The notes under the pieces were generated by a model. The model was given only the letters and a program-made list of their open reading frames with translations, was not told where the DNA came from and searched no databases. From positions 186,001 through 250,000 of the forward strand of contig JAWKQO010000004.1 in the NCBI GenBank assembly GCA_041390105.1: a stretch of DNA of 64,000 nt, read 5' to 3'. The translations under genes and the position numbers were made by a program. This DNA comes from Gemmatimonadota bacterium (GTDB lineage Bacteria > Gemmatimonadota > Gemmatimonadetes > Longimicrobiales > Gaopeijiaceae). Each line of letters begins with the position of its first letter. The first letter of the stretch is position 1. Below, piece after piece: positions 8,844 through 18,366 of this stretch.

Positions 8844-9392
8844 ATGCGCACCTCGGTGCTTCTCCTCGTCTTCTTGGCTGCTCTCGCCCGTCCTCTGCTC
8901 TCCCAGCAGCTCTCGACACCGCGCACCGGTCCGCTGATCCGGGAGTTCGGTCCCGTGTTCGCCACCGACCCCGTCGACCTGGCCACGCCCACGGATCACG
9001 TCTACCGGGTGGTCTTCGACGTGTCGCAGGCCCCTGAGGACGCGGGTACGCTCAACGCGCGCATCGAATCGCTGGCGCGCTTCCTCAATATGCACGCGGC
9101 GGCGGGCGTGCCGGCCGAGAACCTGCAGCTGGCGCTGGTGCTGCACGGCGGGGCGGCCAAGGCGGTCCTCGACAACGCCACCTACAAGGCCCGCTTCGGA
9201 GCGGACAACGCCGATCTGCCGCTGCTGCAGGCACTCCATGCCCACGGCGTGCGCGTGCTGGTGTGTGGGCAGACCGCGGCCAACCGCGGGTTGGCCAAGA
9301 AGGACTTCGCCCCGGGGATGGAGTTGGCTCTGTCCGCCATGACCGCCTTGGTGTTGTTACAGGAGGACGGGTACCAGCTCATCTCGTTCTAG
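8844..9392 (+). CDS. Exported DsrE/DsrF-like family protein
   Basis: A 182-residue protein with a signal peptide (MRTSVLLLVFLAALARPLLSQ) and a DsrE/DsrF-like fold. Diagnostic stretches are LQLALVLHGGAAKAVL, the strand GVRVLVCGQTAANRGL with a cysteine at the position used in sulfur-relay relatives, and the C-terminal MTALVLLQEDGYQLISF. DsrE-like proteins move sulfane sulfur in the cytoplasm; exported versions with this architecture are common but their job is not established. The start was chosen at the ATG opening the signal peptide, 75 bases inside the longer frame. No sulfur-oxidation genes lie nearby, so a sulfur-transfer role is not supported by context. Confidence 0.8.
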   Translation: MRTSVLLLVFLAALARPLLSQQLSTPRTGPLIREFGPVFATDPVDLATPTDHVYRVVFDVSQAPEDAGTLNARIESLARFLNMHAAAGVPAENLQLALVLHGGAAKAVLDNATYKARFGADNADLPLLQALHAHGVRVLVCGQTAANRGLAKKDFAPGMELALSAMTALVLLQEDGYQLISF

Positions 9393-9572
9393 GGGGAGCG
9401 GGTCAGAGCCGGAGTTTCCCAGGCGTTTGCTTCAGCCGCTCCGCAAAGGCTCGCCGTCCGGGCGCCACGCCGTCGACGAAGTCGGGTGCGCGTATTCCCT
9501 TCGGCTGCTATGCTGAGGAGGAAAGCCGACCCTGGACCCTCGGTCCTCCGCGCGTTGCGGCGAGGTTGATCC

Positions 9573-11967
9573 GTGCGACTGCTGGACACCCGAGCGCCCC
9601 TCCCTCCCCGCCGAGCCCCATGGCAGCGTGCCCGGGCCCGTGTGCTGGTGCTGGGCGCGTGCCTTCTCGCTCCCACCGCCCTCGCAGCACAGCGCGTTCG
9701 GGGCACGGTCACCGACGCGGCTGGAGGCGGGTTGGCGGGGGCGCTGGTTCGGTTGCTGCCCGACGCGGGCGGCTCCGGCCTGACGCGACTCACCGGCCCC
9801 GAGGGGCGCTTCCGGATCGACGCCCCGGGGCCCGGCCGCTTCCGCCTGGTCGGGGAAGTGATCGGCTACCGGACGGAGGCCATTGGGCCCTTCGACCTGG
9901 CCGCCGGTGAGACGATCGAGATCGACCTCGCGCTCACCGCCGACCCGCTTCGACTCGAGGGCCTGACCGTCTCGGCCGAGCGTCGCTGCGATCTAACGGG
10001 CGACGCAGCGCTCGTGATCGAGCGCGTGTGGCGCGACATCCGCACCGCGCTCGAAACCAGCCTGCTGATCGAGCAGGACCCGGGCGCGCTCTTCCACGTG
10101 GAACTGAGCGAACGGCGCACCGAGGCGCGCACGGGCGAGGTGACCCGCAGCAGCCGACGCAAGCTGAACGTGAAGGGTGCGCACCCCTTTCGCAGCCTCG
10201 CGGTGGACGACCTGGTCGAGGGCGGGTTCGTGCGGGAAGAGGGTGCTGCCACGCTCTACTTCGCACCGGACGCCCGGGCTCTGCTGTCCGACGCGTTCCT
10301 GGAGACCCATTGCTTCGGGCTGGATGCGGAGGCGGGCCAAGTCCCGCGCGTGGGATTGGCCTTCTGGCCGGTACCGGGGCGAGGCCGCCCTGACATCGCC
10401 GGCACTCTGTGGCTGGATCCGGTGACCCTCCGCCTTGATGAGCTGGAGTACTCGTACTGGGAACCTGGAGCGCCGCTTCGACACATCGGACCTGGGCGGC
10501 CTCGTACGATTCACGGCGCTCGCTTCGGGCGCCTGGATCGTCTCGTCGTGGCGGATCCGCACGCCCGTGGTGACGGACCGCGTCGGCATGTTCGCGTTGG
10601 ACGACGTGCTTCTGGGTCATGACGATGTGGGCGGGGATCTGATCGCCTACGACCCCACCGGCCAGGGGAACTGGACGGTGGTGGCACCGTCCGCGGTGGG
10701 CCGGATCGAGGGGGTGGTCTTCGATAGCGTGGCCGGTGCCGCGATGCCGGGTGCGAGGGTGCTGATCGACGGATTCGACGACTTCGCCGTCACCGATTCG
10801 GCGGGCACCTATGCGCTGGAGGGAGTGCCGCCCGGACGCTACCGGTTGCGGCTGGCCCACCCACGTCTGGACTCATTGCAGGTGGAGTTGCCTTCCGTGG
10901 CGGTCGACGTCCGCCTGGGCGCAACCGGCTTCGGAGATCTGGCCATCCCCTCGCGTGGGACACTGGCCGCCGCGCGCTGCCCCGACCCCCGAACGGGCGG
11001 GACGTTCACCCTGGTGGGCCAGGTGAGGGACGACCTCACCGGCGTGCCGCTCGGCGGCGCCACAGTCGTGGCAGCACCGGTGCCCGAACCGAAGGCAGCG
11101 GTCCGTGCGCGTATGCTGACAGATGGGTGGTACGTCGCCTGCGGACTCACGACCTCGACGTCGTGGACGCTCCGTGCGGAGGGGCTGGGGCGCGCGAGCG
11201 CCCCGATCGAGGTGTCACCATCTCAGGAGCCCATCCTGCGGGCCGACCTGGTGTTGGGCCTGGCCGATCCGCTCACCCTACAGGGCACGGTGGTGGCCTA
11301 CGGAAGCGGGAGGCCGCTTCCCGACGTCGAGGTCGTCATGAGCGACGCGCGCAGCGCGATCACGGACGCACAGGGTCGGTTCAGCTTCACGGCCGTGCGG
11401 CCGGGCACGGTGTATCTGGAGGCACGCCACCTGGCCTATGGCATCCATGGTGACAGCATCCTGCTCCAGGGATCCGAGACCGTCCACGTCCGCCTCGAGC
11501 TCGCCGAGGAGGCGATCCAGCTGGCGCCCGTCACCGTCACCGTAGAACGCACAAGCTTCCTGGGGCGGCCGGAGGCACGCGGAACCCGACTTGACCTCGT
11601 CACCCGGGCCCAGGTGGACTCGATCCTCAATCGAGGGGGTGTGCGCGACTTCGGGCAACTGCTCGCCGCCGCGCTGATCACTGGACTGCGCGTCACCCAG
11701 CGATGGGTGAATTACGGTGGGCCGGGGCACCCGTATGGTGGCTACGTTCTCTGCATCGAATCCAACCGCCGCCGTCGCTCTCCCGACTGCAATCCGGTGG
11801 TCGTCTACCTGAACAACATCAAGATCTCGGATCCGGAGTGGATGCTCGAGGACCTACTCGACCCCAATGCCGTCTCCGACATCGAGTTCATCCCGGCGCT
11901 GGAAGCCGGAGCCCGCTTCGGCACCGGCAGCGGAGAGGGCGTGCTGTTGATCTATACGCGGAGGTAG
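9573..11967 (+). pseudogene. Carboxypeptidase-regulatory/TonB-plug protein split by a +1 frameshift
   Basis: Two overlapping open frames encode the front and back of one secreted protein. The front (9573 to a stop at 10622, GTG start) has a signal peptide ending ALAAQ, a carboxypeptidase-regulatory beta-sandwich (RVRGTVTDAAG...) and the domain leading to GTLWLDPVTLRLDELEYSYW. The back continues in the other frame with NLERRF, then the regular strand FTALASGAWIVSSWRIRTP. Two more regulatory-like repeats follow (RIEGVVFDSVAG, LQGTVVAYGSG), then a TonB-plug-like segment ending LLIYTRR. Removing one G from the GGG at 10459-10461 joins the halves into one frame of about 797 codons. Such proteins are frequent in Gemmatimonadota and probably reside at the outer membrane. 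Either a recent inactivating mutation or an assembly error would explain it. Confidence 0.8.
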
Positions 11968-12025
11968 CGGCGGCACTGCCCTTGCCGGGCCGCAAGGAGA
12001 GACCCCGTCCGGCCCCCGCCCCCCC

Positions 12026-13420
12026 CTAGCGGACGCCCACTAGACTGTGCGGAGCGTCCACCGCACCCCAACGCCAGGGCGCGCCCTCGCGTTCCGCTGC
12101 ACAGCGGATCAAGGTCTCGACGACGTCCCCGTCCAGGGCACTGCCAGACATGCCGCGTAGGATCTTGGTCACCTGCTCGAACTGCATGGGCGCGCGGTAG
12201 GGTCGGTCTGCCGTCAATGCCTCGAATACATCCGCCACCGCCATGATGCGGCAGGGAAGGTCGAGGCGACTGCCGTCCAATCCGCGCGGATAGCCGGTGC
12301 CATCCAACCGTTCGTGGTGGTTGGCCGCAGCCTCGAGCACGTCCCCGAAGGCGTCGACGCGCGCCAGGATCTGATGGGTGTGATGCGGGTGCAGCTTGAC
12401 CTGGGCGAACTCCTCCTCGGTGAGCTTCCCCGGCTTGTCGAGGATCCGGTTGGAGACTCCCAGCTTCCCGATGTCGTGTAGCAGGCCCGCGCGATGGATG
12501 CGGCGGGCCTCCGACGCGGACAGGCCGAGCTCGAGCGACAGCTCACGGGCGACGCGAGCGACACGCGTGGAGTGCCGGGCCGTGAAGGGCGTCTTGGCGT
12601 CGATGACCTCCGCGAAGACCGCGGACACCCGATCCAGACCGTCCTCGTCGATCTGCAGCACCCGGTCGCGGGGCTCCAGACCTCCGAGATCTTCGGGTCG
12701 CCCGGCGCGCCGTACGCTCTCCCACCAATCCCCTCGGCCCTCCCAGAACAGCACCTGATCGGCCAGGCCCGGATCGAACCAGGTGCCGCGCCGATCGCGG
12801 ACCATGGCGAACATCTCGGTCACTCCGCGATCGGCCAGGAACACGTCCAGTGTCTGCGCAAGGCAGCAGATGCGAGCCAGCAGCGGGATCTCCGCCCCTC
12901 GCACTCCGTCCGGATGGCCTTTGCCGTCCCAATGCTCGTCCAGATGGCGGATCGCATCGGCGGTCGCCTGCGGGAAGCCGAGGTCGCGCACGATGGCCGC
13001 GCCACGCTCACAGCGGATGCGGGTGAGCTGCTTCGCCTCGGGCGGCCCGGCCAGCGCGATGCGCACGATGTGTTTGACCTTGACCCACGCGGACCCGCCG
13101 ACAGCCGCGTTCCGCACGGCATAGCGCCCCGCGGCGACGAAGGACGACCAATCGGTGGTCTTCAGGTCGCGCTTGACCGGGTGATCGTCCGACCCGAACA
13201 GCTCGGACACCGGTGCCGCATTGGCGGAGCACCCCGCGTCCTTGAGCAGCAGCGCGTAGAAGAGGGCCGACTGGTCCGCGAAGTCCAGCCCGATCGCCCT
13301 GCCGATCTCGATCCCCAGGATGCAGGAACGAATGGAATGGCCCTCGGGCTGGCCTTCCGTCAGGTCCAGCGCGTACGAGAGGGCTGCAAGGACTTCCGTG
13401 AGGAGAAGCGATCGTTGCAC
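12026..13420 (-). CDS. HD-GYP phosphohydrolase with a degenerate first HD domain
   Basis: Probably a cyclic-di-GMP phosphodiesterase or related signalling enzyme of 464 residues. The C-terminal half is a canonical HD-GYP domain: RHSTRVARVA, LLHDIGKLGVSN, the PHHTHQIL helix and HHERLDGTGYPRGL, ending with AVADVFEALTADRPYR. The N-terminal half looks like a second HD module (GHSIRSC...ALLLKDAGC) in which the HD pair reads KD. It still keeps HLDEHWDGKGHPDG, a GYP-like motif with H for Y. I start at GTG 13420. The frame runs on to a GTG at 13540, but those 40 codons are low-complexity and cross a GC-rich hairpin at 13527-13555. There is no receiver or other sensory domain and no transmembrane helix. 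Confidence 0.82.
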   Translation of the reverse strand: MQRSLLLTEVLAALSYALDLTEGQPEGHSIRSCILGIEIGRAIGLDFADQSALFYALLLKDAGCSANAAPVSELFGSDDHPVKRDLKTTDWSSFVAAGRYAVRNAAVGGSAWVKVKHIVRIALAGPPEAKQLTRIRCERGAAIVRDLGFPQATADAIRHLDEHWDGKGHPDGVRGAEIPLLARICCLAQTLDVFLADRGVTEMFAMVRDRRGTWFDPGLADQVLFWEGRGDWWESVRRAGRPEDLGGLEPRDRVLQIDEDGLDRVSAVFAEVIDAKTPFTARHSTRVARVARELSLELGLSASEARRIHRAGLLHDIGKLGVSNRILDKPGKLTEEEFAQVKLHPHHTHQILARVDAFGDVLEAAANHHERLDGTGYPRGLDGSRLDLPCRIMAVADVFEALTADRPYRAPMQFEQVTKILRGMSGSALDGDVVETLIRCAAEREGAPWRWGAVDAPHSLVGVR

Positions 13421-13526
13421 GTGCGCGGCCACCGTGGCAGGAGTTCCCGCCTCCCGTGGCAAGGGACATGCCCGCGAGCCGCTCCGGCCGCACCCGGTGT
13501 CGGGGCGCTCCCAGAGCCGAGCCGCG

Positions 13527-13555
13527 GGGGGGCGGGACACCGCGTCCCACCCCCC
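13527..13555 (-). terminator. GC-rich hairpin after the barrel-like gene
   Basis: GGGGGG (13527-13532) and GGGAC (13534-13538) pair with GTCCC (13544-13548) and CCCCCC (13550-13555), with one C-A mismatch and a five-base loop. It lies eight bases beyond the stop of the minus-strand gene at 13563. No T-run follows on that strand. It also overlaps the longest possible 5' end of the HD-GYP frame, which argues for the shorter HD-GYP start. Confidence 0.35.
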
Positions 13556-13562
13556 ACCTGGA

Positions 13563-14114
13563 TCAGCCCACGATCCAGCCGAGCAGCGCGGTCATGCGAG
13601 GACCGCCTCTGGCCACACCCACGGAGAAGTTGACCGGCACATACATCTCACCGAACGGAAGCGTGGCGCCGGCCGCGACCTGGATGGAGGTGGTGCTCGA
13701 GTTGTGCTTCGGATTCACGCTGAAGTTGGGACCCACGCCGAACTCGAGCCCGCCCTCGACGCGATACCCGGTAATCCACGCCAAAGAGAGGTTGGTCTCG
13801 TTCTGCTCCAGGCCGCCCACCAGGAAGATCCACTCCATCAGCGCCTGATTGGCGCTCTCCAGCGAGACGATCTGCGTCTCGAACTGCCAGCCGAACTGGG
13901 TCATCAGGCTCTCGTAGCCCGCCTCCTGGCGCTGGTCCGCCACATCACCGGTAAACACCGTGAAGCCGAAGCGCGGCCCCGCCAGCTGCTGTCTCGGTAG
14001 CTGCACGGCCCGTTTGTCTTCAGGCACCGCCGGGCGCGTGTTCTGTTGGGAATACAGCGGACCGGCGAAGGTGGCCGATGCGGCGCACGCGAGAATCAAC
14101 GTGACGATTCTCAT
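13563..14114 (-). CDS. Small secreted beta-barrel-like protein of unknown function
   Basis: A 183-residue protein with a clear signal peptide (MRIVTLILACAASATFAGPLYSQ) and an AAGGAG Shine-Dalgarno sequence eight bases before the ATG. The mature part alternates polar and apolar residues in strand-like blocks (RFGFTVFTGDVA, FGWQFETQIVSL, NLSLAWITGYRVEGGLEFGVGPNFSV, TTSIQVAAGATLPFG). It ends in MTALLGWIVG, consistent with a small outer-membrane barrel or lipocalin-like fold. I do not recognise a named family. It is transcribed alone, between a hairpin after the S9 peptidase gene and another after itself. Residues NQALMEWIFLVGGLEQNE form the least strand-like part. Confidence 0.7.
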   Translation of the reverse strand: MRIVTLILACAASATFAGPLYSQQNTRPAVPEDKRAVQLPRQQLAGPRFGFTVFTGDVADQRQEAGYESLMTQFGWQFETQIVSLESANQALMEWIFLVGGLEQNETNLSLAWITGYRVEGGLEFGVGPNFSVNPKHNSSTTSIQVAAGATLPFGEMYVPVNFSVGVARGGPRMTALLGWIVG

Positions 14115-14232
14115 GGTCCGTCTCCTTGTGCATGGGGGAGGTGAAGCCTGCAAGGAGACGATCACGGCATCGTGGCGCCGGTGGAGCCCGGTCGGTGACG
14201 TATGCGCGTGCGAGGGGTGACGTAGGGAACCG

Positions 14233-14252
14233 GGGCGCGGCACACCGCGCCC
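14233..14252 (-). terminator. 8-bp hairpin downstream of the S9 peptidase gene
   Basis: GGGCGCGG (14233-14240) pairs perfectly with CCGCGCCC (14245-14252) around a CACA loop, about 54 bases past the S9 gene stop on the minus strand and upstream of the next gene. No T-run follows, so the role is tentative. Confidence 0.3.
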
Positions 14253-14305
14253 TGCCCCCCGTCACCCGATGACGATCCAGCGCGGAACGAGGCCCCGCTG
14301 GCGGA

Positions 14306-16396
14306 TCAGCGGCTGGACACCTGCCGGCTGCGCAGCGTGCGGTCCAGGAAGCGACTGGTGGCCTCGTAGGCGGCCAGCCAGTTCTTGTGCAGCAGGAAGC
14401 CGTGCACCTCGTCCGGAAAGATCAGCTGCTCCGCCTCGATGCCGCGATCCCGCAGCGATTCGACGAGATCGACGCTCTCGCTGAACGGAACGTTGCGATC
14501 ATCGTCTCCGTGGATGACCAGGACCGGCGAGCGCCAGCCGTCCAGGTGTGCCATGGGCGAGGACTCGTACGCCAGGCGCGACCATTCCTCGCGCGCTTCG
14601 GCGTTGTAAGAGGGCACGAAGTTCTTGACCACGACGTTCCAGTCGTGCACGCCGTGCAGATCCACGCCGGACGCGAACAGATCGGAGGCGCGCGCCAGAC
14701 CCAGCGCAGTCAAATAGCCACCATAGGAGCCGCCCCACAGGCCGATGCGCGCCGGGTCCACGTCTGCGCGCCCCCTCAGATAGAGCCCGGCGCCGAGGAC
14801 GTCGTTGAACTCGCTCGCGCCGCGGGCCCCATAGTCGAGGGCTTCCCGGAACTCCAGACCGTAGCCGATGCCGCTCCGGTAGTTGACCGCCAGCACCACG
14901 TACCCTTGCCCGACCAGGAACTGGTTCAGCGCGTAGGCATTGTGGTAGTAGTCCCGGTAGTGGAAGCCGAGCAGCATCTGGCGGCGGGAGCCGCCGTGGA
15001 AGAACACCACCGCCGGGCGCCGCTCACCGGGCCGGACGTCGCGCGGGCGGAACAGCTGTGCGTGGATCATCATCCCGTCCGCCGCCGGGAAGGCGACCTG
15101 CTCGGGCTCGACCAATTGCTCGGACGGGAAGCCCGCCAGCGCGTCCCCCACCAGCGCACGAGACCCAGTTCCCTCCAGGATGCGCGCGTGCGCAGGCGTG
15201 CGCGGGCCCGAGGCCAGGAACGCCACCCGCTCCCCGTCGCTCACCGACTCCCACTCGATGGAACTGCCCGACGTGAGCGCCTCGGCGCGGCCGCTCGCCA
15301 CAGTGATGCGCCACAGGTGGCGCCGGTCGATGTCGTCGCGGTTGGAGGCAACCAGCACCTGGCTGCCGTCCGGGCTCAAAGTGGCGTTCTCGACCTCGAA
15401 GTCGCCGGAGGCCAACGCACGCGCAACACCGCCGGCGGCCGGCACGGCGTAGAGATTGATCCACCCGCTCTTCTCCCAGGGAAAGACCAACACGTCGCCG
15501 GCGGCCCACAGGATCTGGTCGGGAGAGGCAAGCCCCTGGAAGACGCTTCCGTACCCAGGGTCCGCCGTGAACGCCACCTGGGTCTGCCCACTCCGGACGT
15601 CGTGCACGCGGATGGACCAGGGGTGACCGGTACGCCGCGGCTCGAAGGGCAGGGCGTCGCGGACGTTGGGCGAACGTGTGAACGCCAGACGCGTACCGTC
15701 GGGAGACCACGTGGGGTCGCCATCCTGATCGACCGACGGATCGAGGTAGGTGATCTCCCTCGTGTCGAGCGTGACCACGCCCACGAAGGAGTGATCGCCC
15801 CGGCGGCTCACCAGGGCCAGGTGCCCTCCATCCGGGGAGAAGCGCAGGGAGGAGGCCGAGCCCCGGATCTGTAGCAGTTGTTTGGCGTCGCCACCCGTCA
15901 ACGGGACCGTCCACACCTGGCCGCGATCGACGTACGCGACCACCTCACCGTTCGGCGAGACGACGGCGCCACTTCCCTTGGCGAGAATGGTCGGCTCACC
16001 ACCCGAGACCGCCAGCGCGTGGATGCCACGCTCGGGCCATTCCGGATCCGAGGTGGGATTGGGGATCTCGCCCGCTCGGTTGGGAGCGCCCCCGCGCACG
16101 AACAGCAACGTCCCGCCGTCCGGCGTGAAGGTCAGGCCCGACACTTCCTGACCATCGTCCTGCGCGTAGGTCGTCAGCTGCCGACCCGTGTAGTCGGGCG
16201 CTTCCGCCACCCAGATGTTGCGAACCCCCCGATCGTTCTGGACCCAGGCGAACGCCCCCCCGGCCGGAGACGCCACCAGGCCGGAGGGGAAGGGCGTGGA
16301 CATCAGGTCGGCCAGCGAAGGGCCCTGAGCCCGGACGCCGCCGGGCACGAGCAGGGCCAATACGCCGAGTGTCGACCCGAGGCGGTGCGGGCGCAT
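14306..16396 (-). CDS. Secreted S9 family peptidase (acylaminoacyl-peptidase/oligopeptidase type)
   Basis: A 696-residue prolyl-oligopeptidase-family enzyme. The signal peptide is at 1-23 (LALLVPGGVRAQ). A WD40-like propeller, with repeated FSPDGG and WSPDGTRLAF motifs of the PD40 type, spans about 40-420. An alpha/beta-hydrolase domain completes it, with Ser in LWGGSYGGYLT, Asp in IHGDDDRNVPF and His in PDEVHGFLLH. The ATG at 16396 has AAGGAG nine bases upstream. This is the second large S9 enzyme in the window, of a different subfamily from the DPP-IV-type enzyme at 5 kb. It would degrade or process peptides in the periplasm. It is followed on the minus strand by a hairpin and a separate small gene. 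Confidence 0.9.
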   Translation of the reverse strand: MRPHRLGSTLGVLALLVPGGVRAQGPSLADLMSTPFPSGLVASPAGGAFAWVQNDRGVRNIWVAEAPDYTGRQLTTYAQDDGQEVSGLTFTPDGGTLLFVRGGAPNRAGEIPNPTSDPEWPERGIHALAVSGGEPTILAKGSGAVVSPNGEVVAYVDRGQVWTVPLTGGDAKQLLQIRGSASSLRFSPDGGHLALVSRRGDHSFVGVVTLDTREITYLDPSVDQDGDPTWSPDGTRLAFTRSPNVRDALPFEPRRTGHPWSIRVHDVRSGQTQVAFTADPGYGSVFQGLASPDQILWAAGDVLVFPWEKSGWINLYAVPAAGGVARALASGDFEVENATLSPDGSQVLVASNRDDIDRRHLWRITVASGRAEALTSGSSIEWESVSDGERVAFLASGPRTPAHARILEGTGSRALVGDALAGFPSEQLVEPEQVAFPAADGMMIHAQLFRPRDVRPGERRPAVVFFHGGSRRQMLLGFHYRDYYHNAYALNQFLVGQGYVVLAVNYRSGIGYGLEFREALDYGARGASEFNDVLGAGLYLRGRADVDPARIGLWGGSYGGYLTALGLARASDLFASGVDLHGVHDWNVVVKNFVPSYNAEAREEWSRLAYESSPMAHLDGWRSPVLVIHGDDDRNVPFSESVDLVESLRDRGIEAEQLIFPDEVHGFLLHKNWLAAYEATSRFLDRTLRSRQVSSR

Positions 16397-16449
16397 GGGA
16401 TGTCTCCTTCGTTGAGCGGGGCAGCAGTCCCTCGCGGAGGACCGTTCTC

Positions 16450-18366
16450 CTAGGGTACGCGGTCCGGGCCCGTTGCGTCAGGTGCCCGCCCGTCCCAGCG
16501 TGCGTACCAGGTTCCGCCACTCGCTCCAGGCGCCCCCACATGGCCCTGCCCGTCCGCCCAGGTGACGTGGAGCACCCCCGACTCGTCCACAGCAGCGCCG
16601 CCGTACTCTCCGTAGATGCCCCGGAGTCCTTCTGAGGGTGAGAGCCGCACCGCTTCACTCCAACTCAGCCCCCGGTCCATCGAGCGGCGGGCGAATACTC
16701 CCAGGGGACCGGCGCGGTCATCGAACCACACCAGATAGAGCTCGCCGGCGGGTCCCGCCGCGACCATGGGATAGTAGACGTCGGCCGGACCGTCCCCTGC
16801 CGCGCGCGGCGCGCTCGGTAGCATCTGGACCTCGCTCCACGTGTTGCCATCGTCGCTGCTGGCAAGCCAGTGGAGTGTGTAGGGAGCCCCCGCCTGGCCG
16901 CTCGTGTACGCCACGAAGACGCCGCCTTCCCGGTCCACAGCAACACTCGCGAACGGGATCTGAACCGGGCAGGCGGGACCGTGGACGCAGCGGTCGGGAC
17001 GCGCGCTGCGCGTCGCCTCCGTCAAGCGTCGGATCGTGAACGATCGCCCGCCATCGTTCGAGCGCAGCAGACTCACGGCAACGCTCAGCACAGAGTCGTT
17101 CTCGCTCGGCTGCTGGCGAACATCGGCCACATGAAGCGCACCCGACGCGGAGCGTGCGATGCCGGACGGCCAATGCCCTGCCCGTCCGGAGTCTGCCACC
17201 GATCGCAACCAGGTCTCGCCACCATCGTCGGAGGTGACGACATCCAGCGTCCCTGGTCCCATGAAGGCGATGTGGATCGTATCCCCATCTGGGGAAGTGG
17301 CGAGCTCCGGCTTGTCCGCCACGCCGCTGGCGACATTCGCCACCATCTGGCGTGACCAACCCTCCCCATGGTCGGTGGAGCGCGCCAGCTCGAGCCCGCT
17401 CCGTTCCGGGTCGATGGTCCCGTCCTCTCGCCACTGCACCGCGATCCAGGTGGCGAGGAAGGTCCCGTCGATCGTCAGAGCGATGCGTTCGTCACCCCCT
17501 CCCGGGCTCAGCACGCGCTCCTGAAGGAAGGCACCGTCCGCTCGCGGGGCGAACCAGGTGACGATATCCGAACCGCCCATCGGGCCCCGACCAGGGTCGC
17601 CGGCGGGAACGTGTCGCCCGGCGACAACGACCACCCCACCCTCGGGTCCCACAGCCAACGAAGGCTCCCAGTCATCCGCGTCCCCCGACAGGAAGACCCG
17701 TTGAACGGGATCGCTGTCCAACTCGGCTGTCGCAGTGCAGCCCGTCAGCGTGCTGCCCACGAGGAGCGCGGTAAGCGCCGCAGCATGCACCGCGCTGGGA
17801 ATCCTGACCTCGCCCCTCCCACGCTGTGGAGCCCGAGCCGCGTGGACGACCCCCCCGAGCGAGGTCCCCAGAAGAAGCGCAGCCGGGATTCCGTGGAGCG
17901 CGCCTCCATCTCCCCGCGCGGCAGCGATCATGGCCGCCGTGGCCGCCAAGGCTCCCGCGGCGAGAGCGTGCAACCGGGGAGCGGCCCCCGCCACGCGCGA
18001 CGCGGCCCAGCCCGCACCGACCGCGAGGAACGCCGCGCTGACGCCGATTCCAACCTGCCGCAGCAGCGTAGGGGCGATCGAGGCACCACCGACCCCCAGC
18101 GGCGCGAGCGCAAGGACACACCCGGCGAATACAGCAGGGAGCGAGCGTCGCAGTGCTGCCTTCCAACCCCGCTCGGCACACGCGGACCACAGAAGTCCCG
18201 GTATAGAACGCAGTATATCTGCAAGAAACAGGAGTTCGGATCGGAGGCGCCCATGCCGCGCCAACCAAAGGGCGCGGGTCTCCTCCCAGTCGCCCAGGAG
18301 CGCCTCTCCCAGCTCGTCGCGCGGCACCAGAAGGGCCACCCACCTTCGCCAGCCGATGCCACTCAT
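16450..18366 (-). CDS. PadR-coupled membrane protein with C-terminal sialidase-fold (BNR) domain
   Basis: A 638-residue protein with three parts. Residues 1-55 (ALLVPRDELGEALLGDWEETRALW ...) resemble the permease-prefix segment that precedes MacB-like permeases in Acidobacteriota and Gemmatimonadota. Residues about 60-205 are hydrophobic with several predicted helices. From about 220 to the end is an exported six-bladed sialidase-type propeller with five Asp-box-like motifs (STDHGEGW, SDDGGETW, SNDGGRSF, SSDDGNTW, SMDRGLSW). I see no sialidase catalytic arginine triad, so it may be a binding domain. The ATG at 18366 overlaps the PadR stop as ATGA; a TTG 12 bases upstream is also possible. There is no ABC ATPase or FtsX domain, so the prefix has been moved onto a new cargo. 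Confidence 0.78.
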   Translation of the reverse strand: MSGIGWRRWVALLVPRDELGEALLGDWEETRALWLARHGRLRSELLFLADILRSIPGLLWSACAERGWKAALRRSLPAVFAGCVLALAPLGVGGASIAPTLLRQVGIGVSAAFLAVGAGWAASRVAGAAPRLHALAAGALAATAAMIAAARGDGGALHGIPAALLLGTSLGGVVHAARAPQRGRGEVRIPSAVHAAALTALLVGSTLTGCTATAELDSDPVQRVFLSGDADDWEPSLAVGPEGGVVVVAGRHVPAGDPGRGPMGGSDIVTWFAPRADGAFLQERVLSPGGGDERIALTIDGTFLATWIAVQWREDGTIDPERSGLELARSTDHGEGWSRQMVANVASGVADKPELATSPDGDTIHIAFMGPGTLDVVTSDDGGETWLRSVADSGRAGHWPSGIARSASGALHVADVRQQPSENDSVLSVAVSLLRSNDGGRSFTIRRLTEATRSARPDRCVHGPACPVQIPFASVAVDREGGVFVAYTSGQAGAPYTLHWLASSDDGNTWSEVQMLPSAPRAAGDGPADVYYPMVAAGPAGELYLVWFDDRAGPLGVFARRSMDRGLSWSEAVRLSPSEGLRGIYGEYGGAAVDESGVLHVTWADGQGHVGAPGASGGTWYARWDGRAPDATGPDRVP

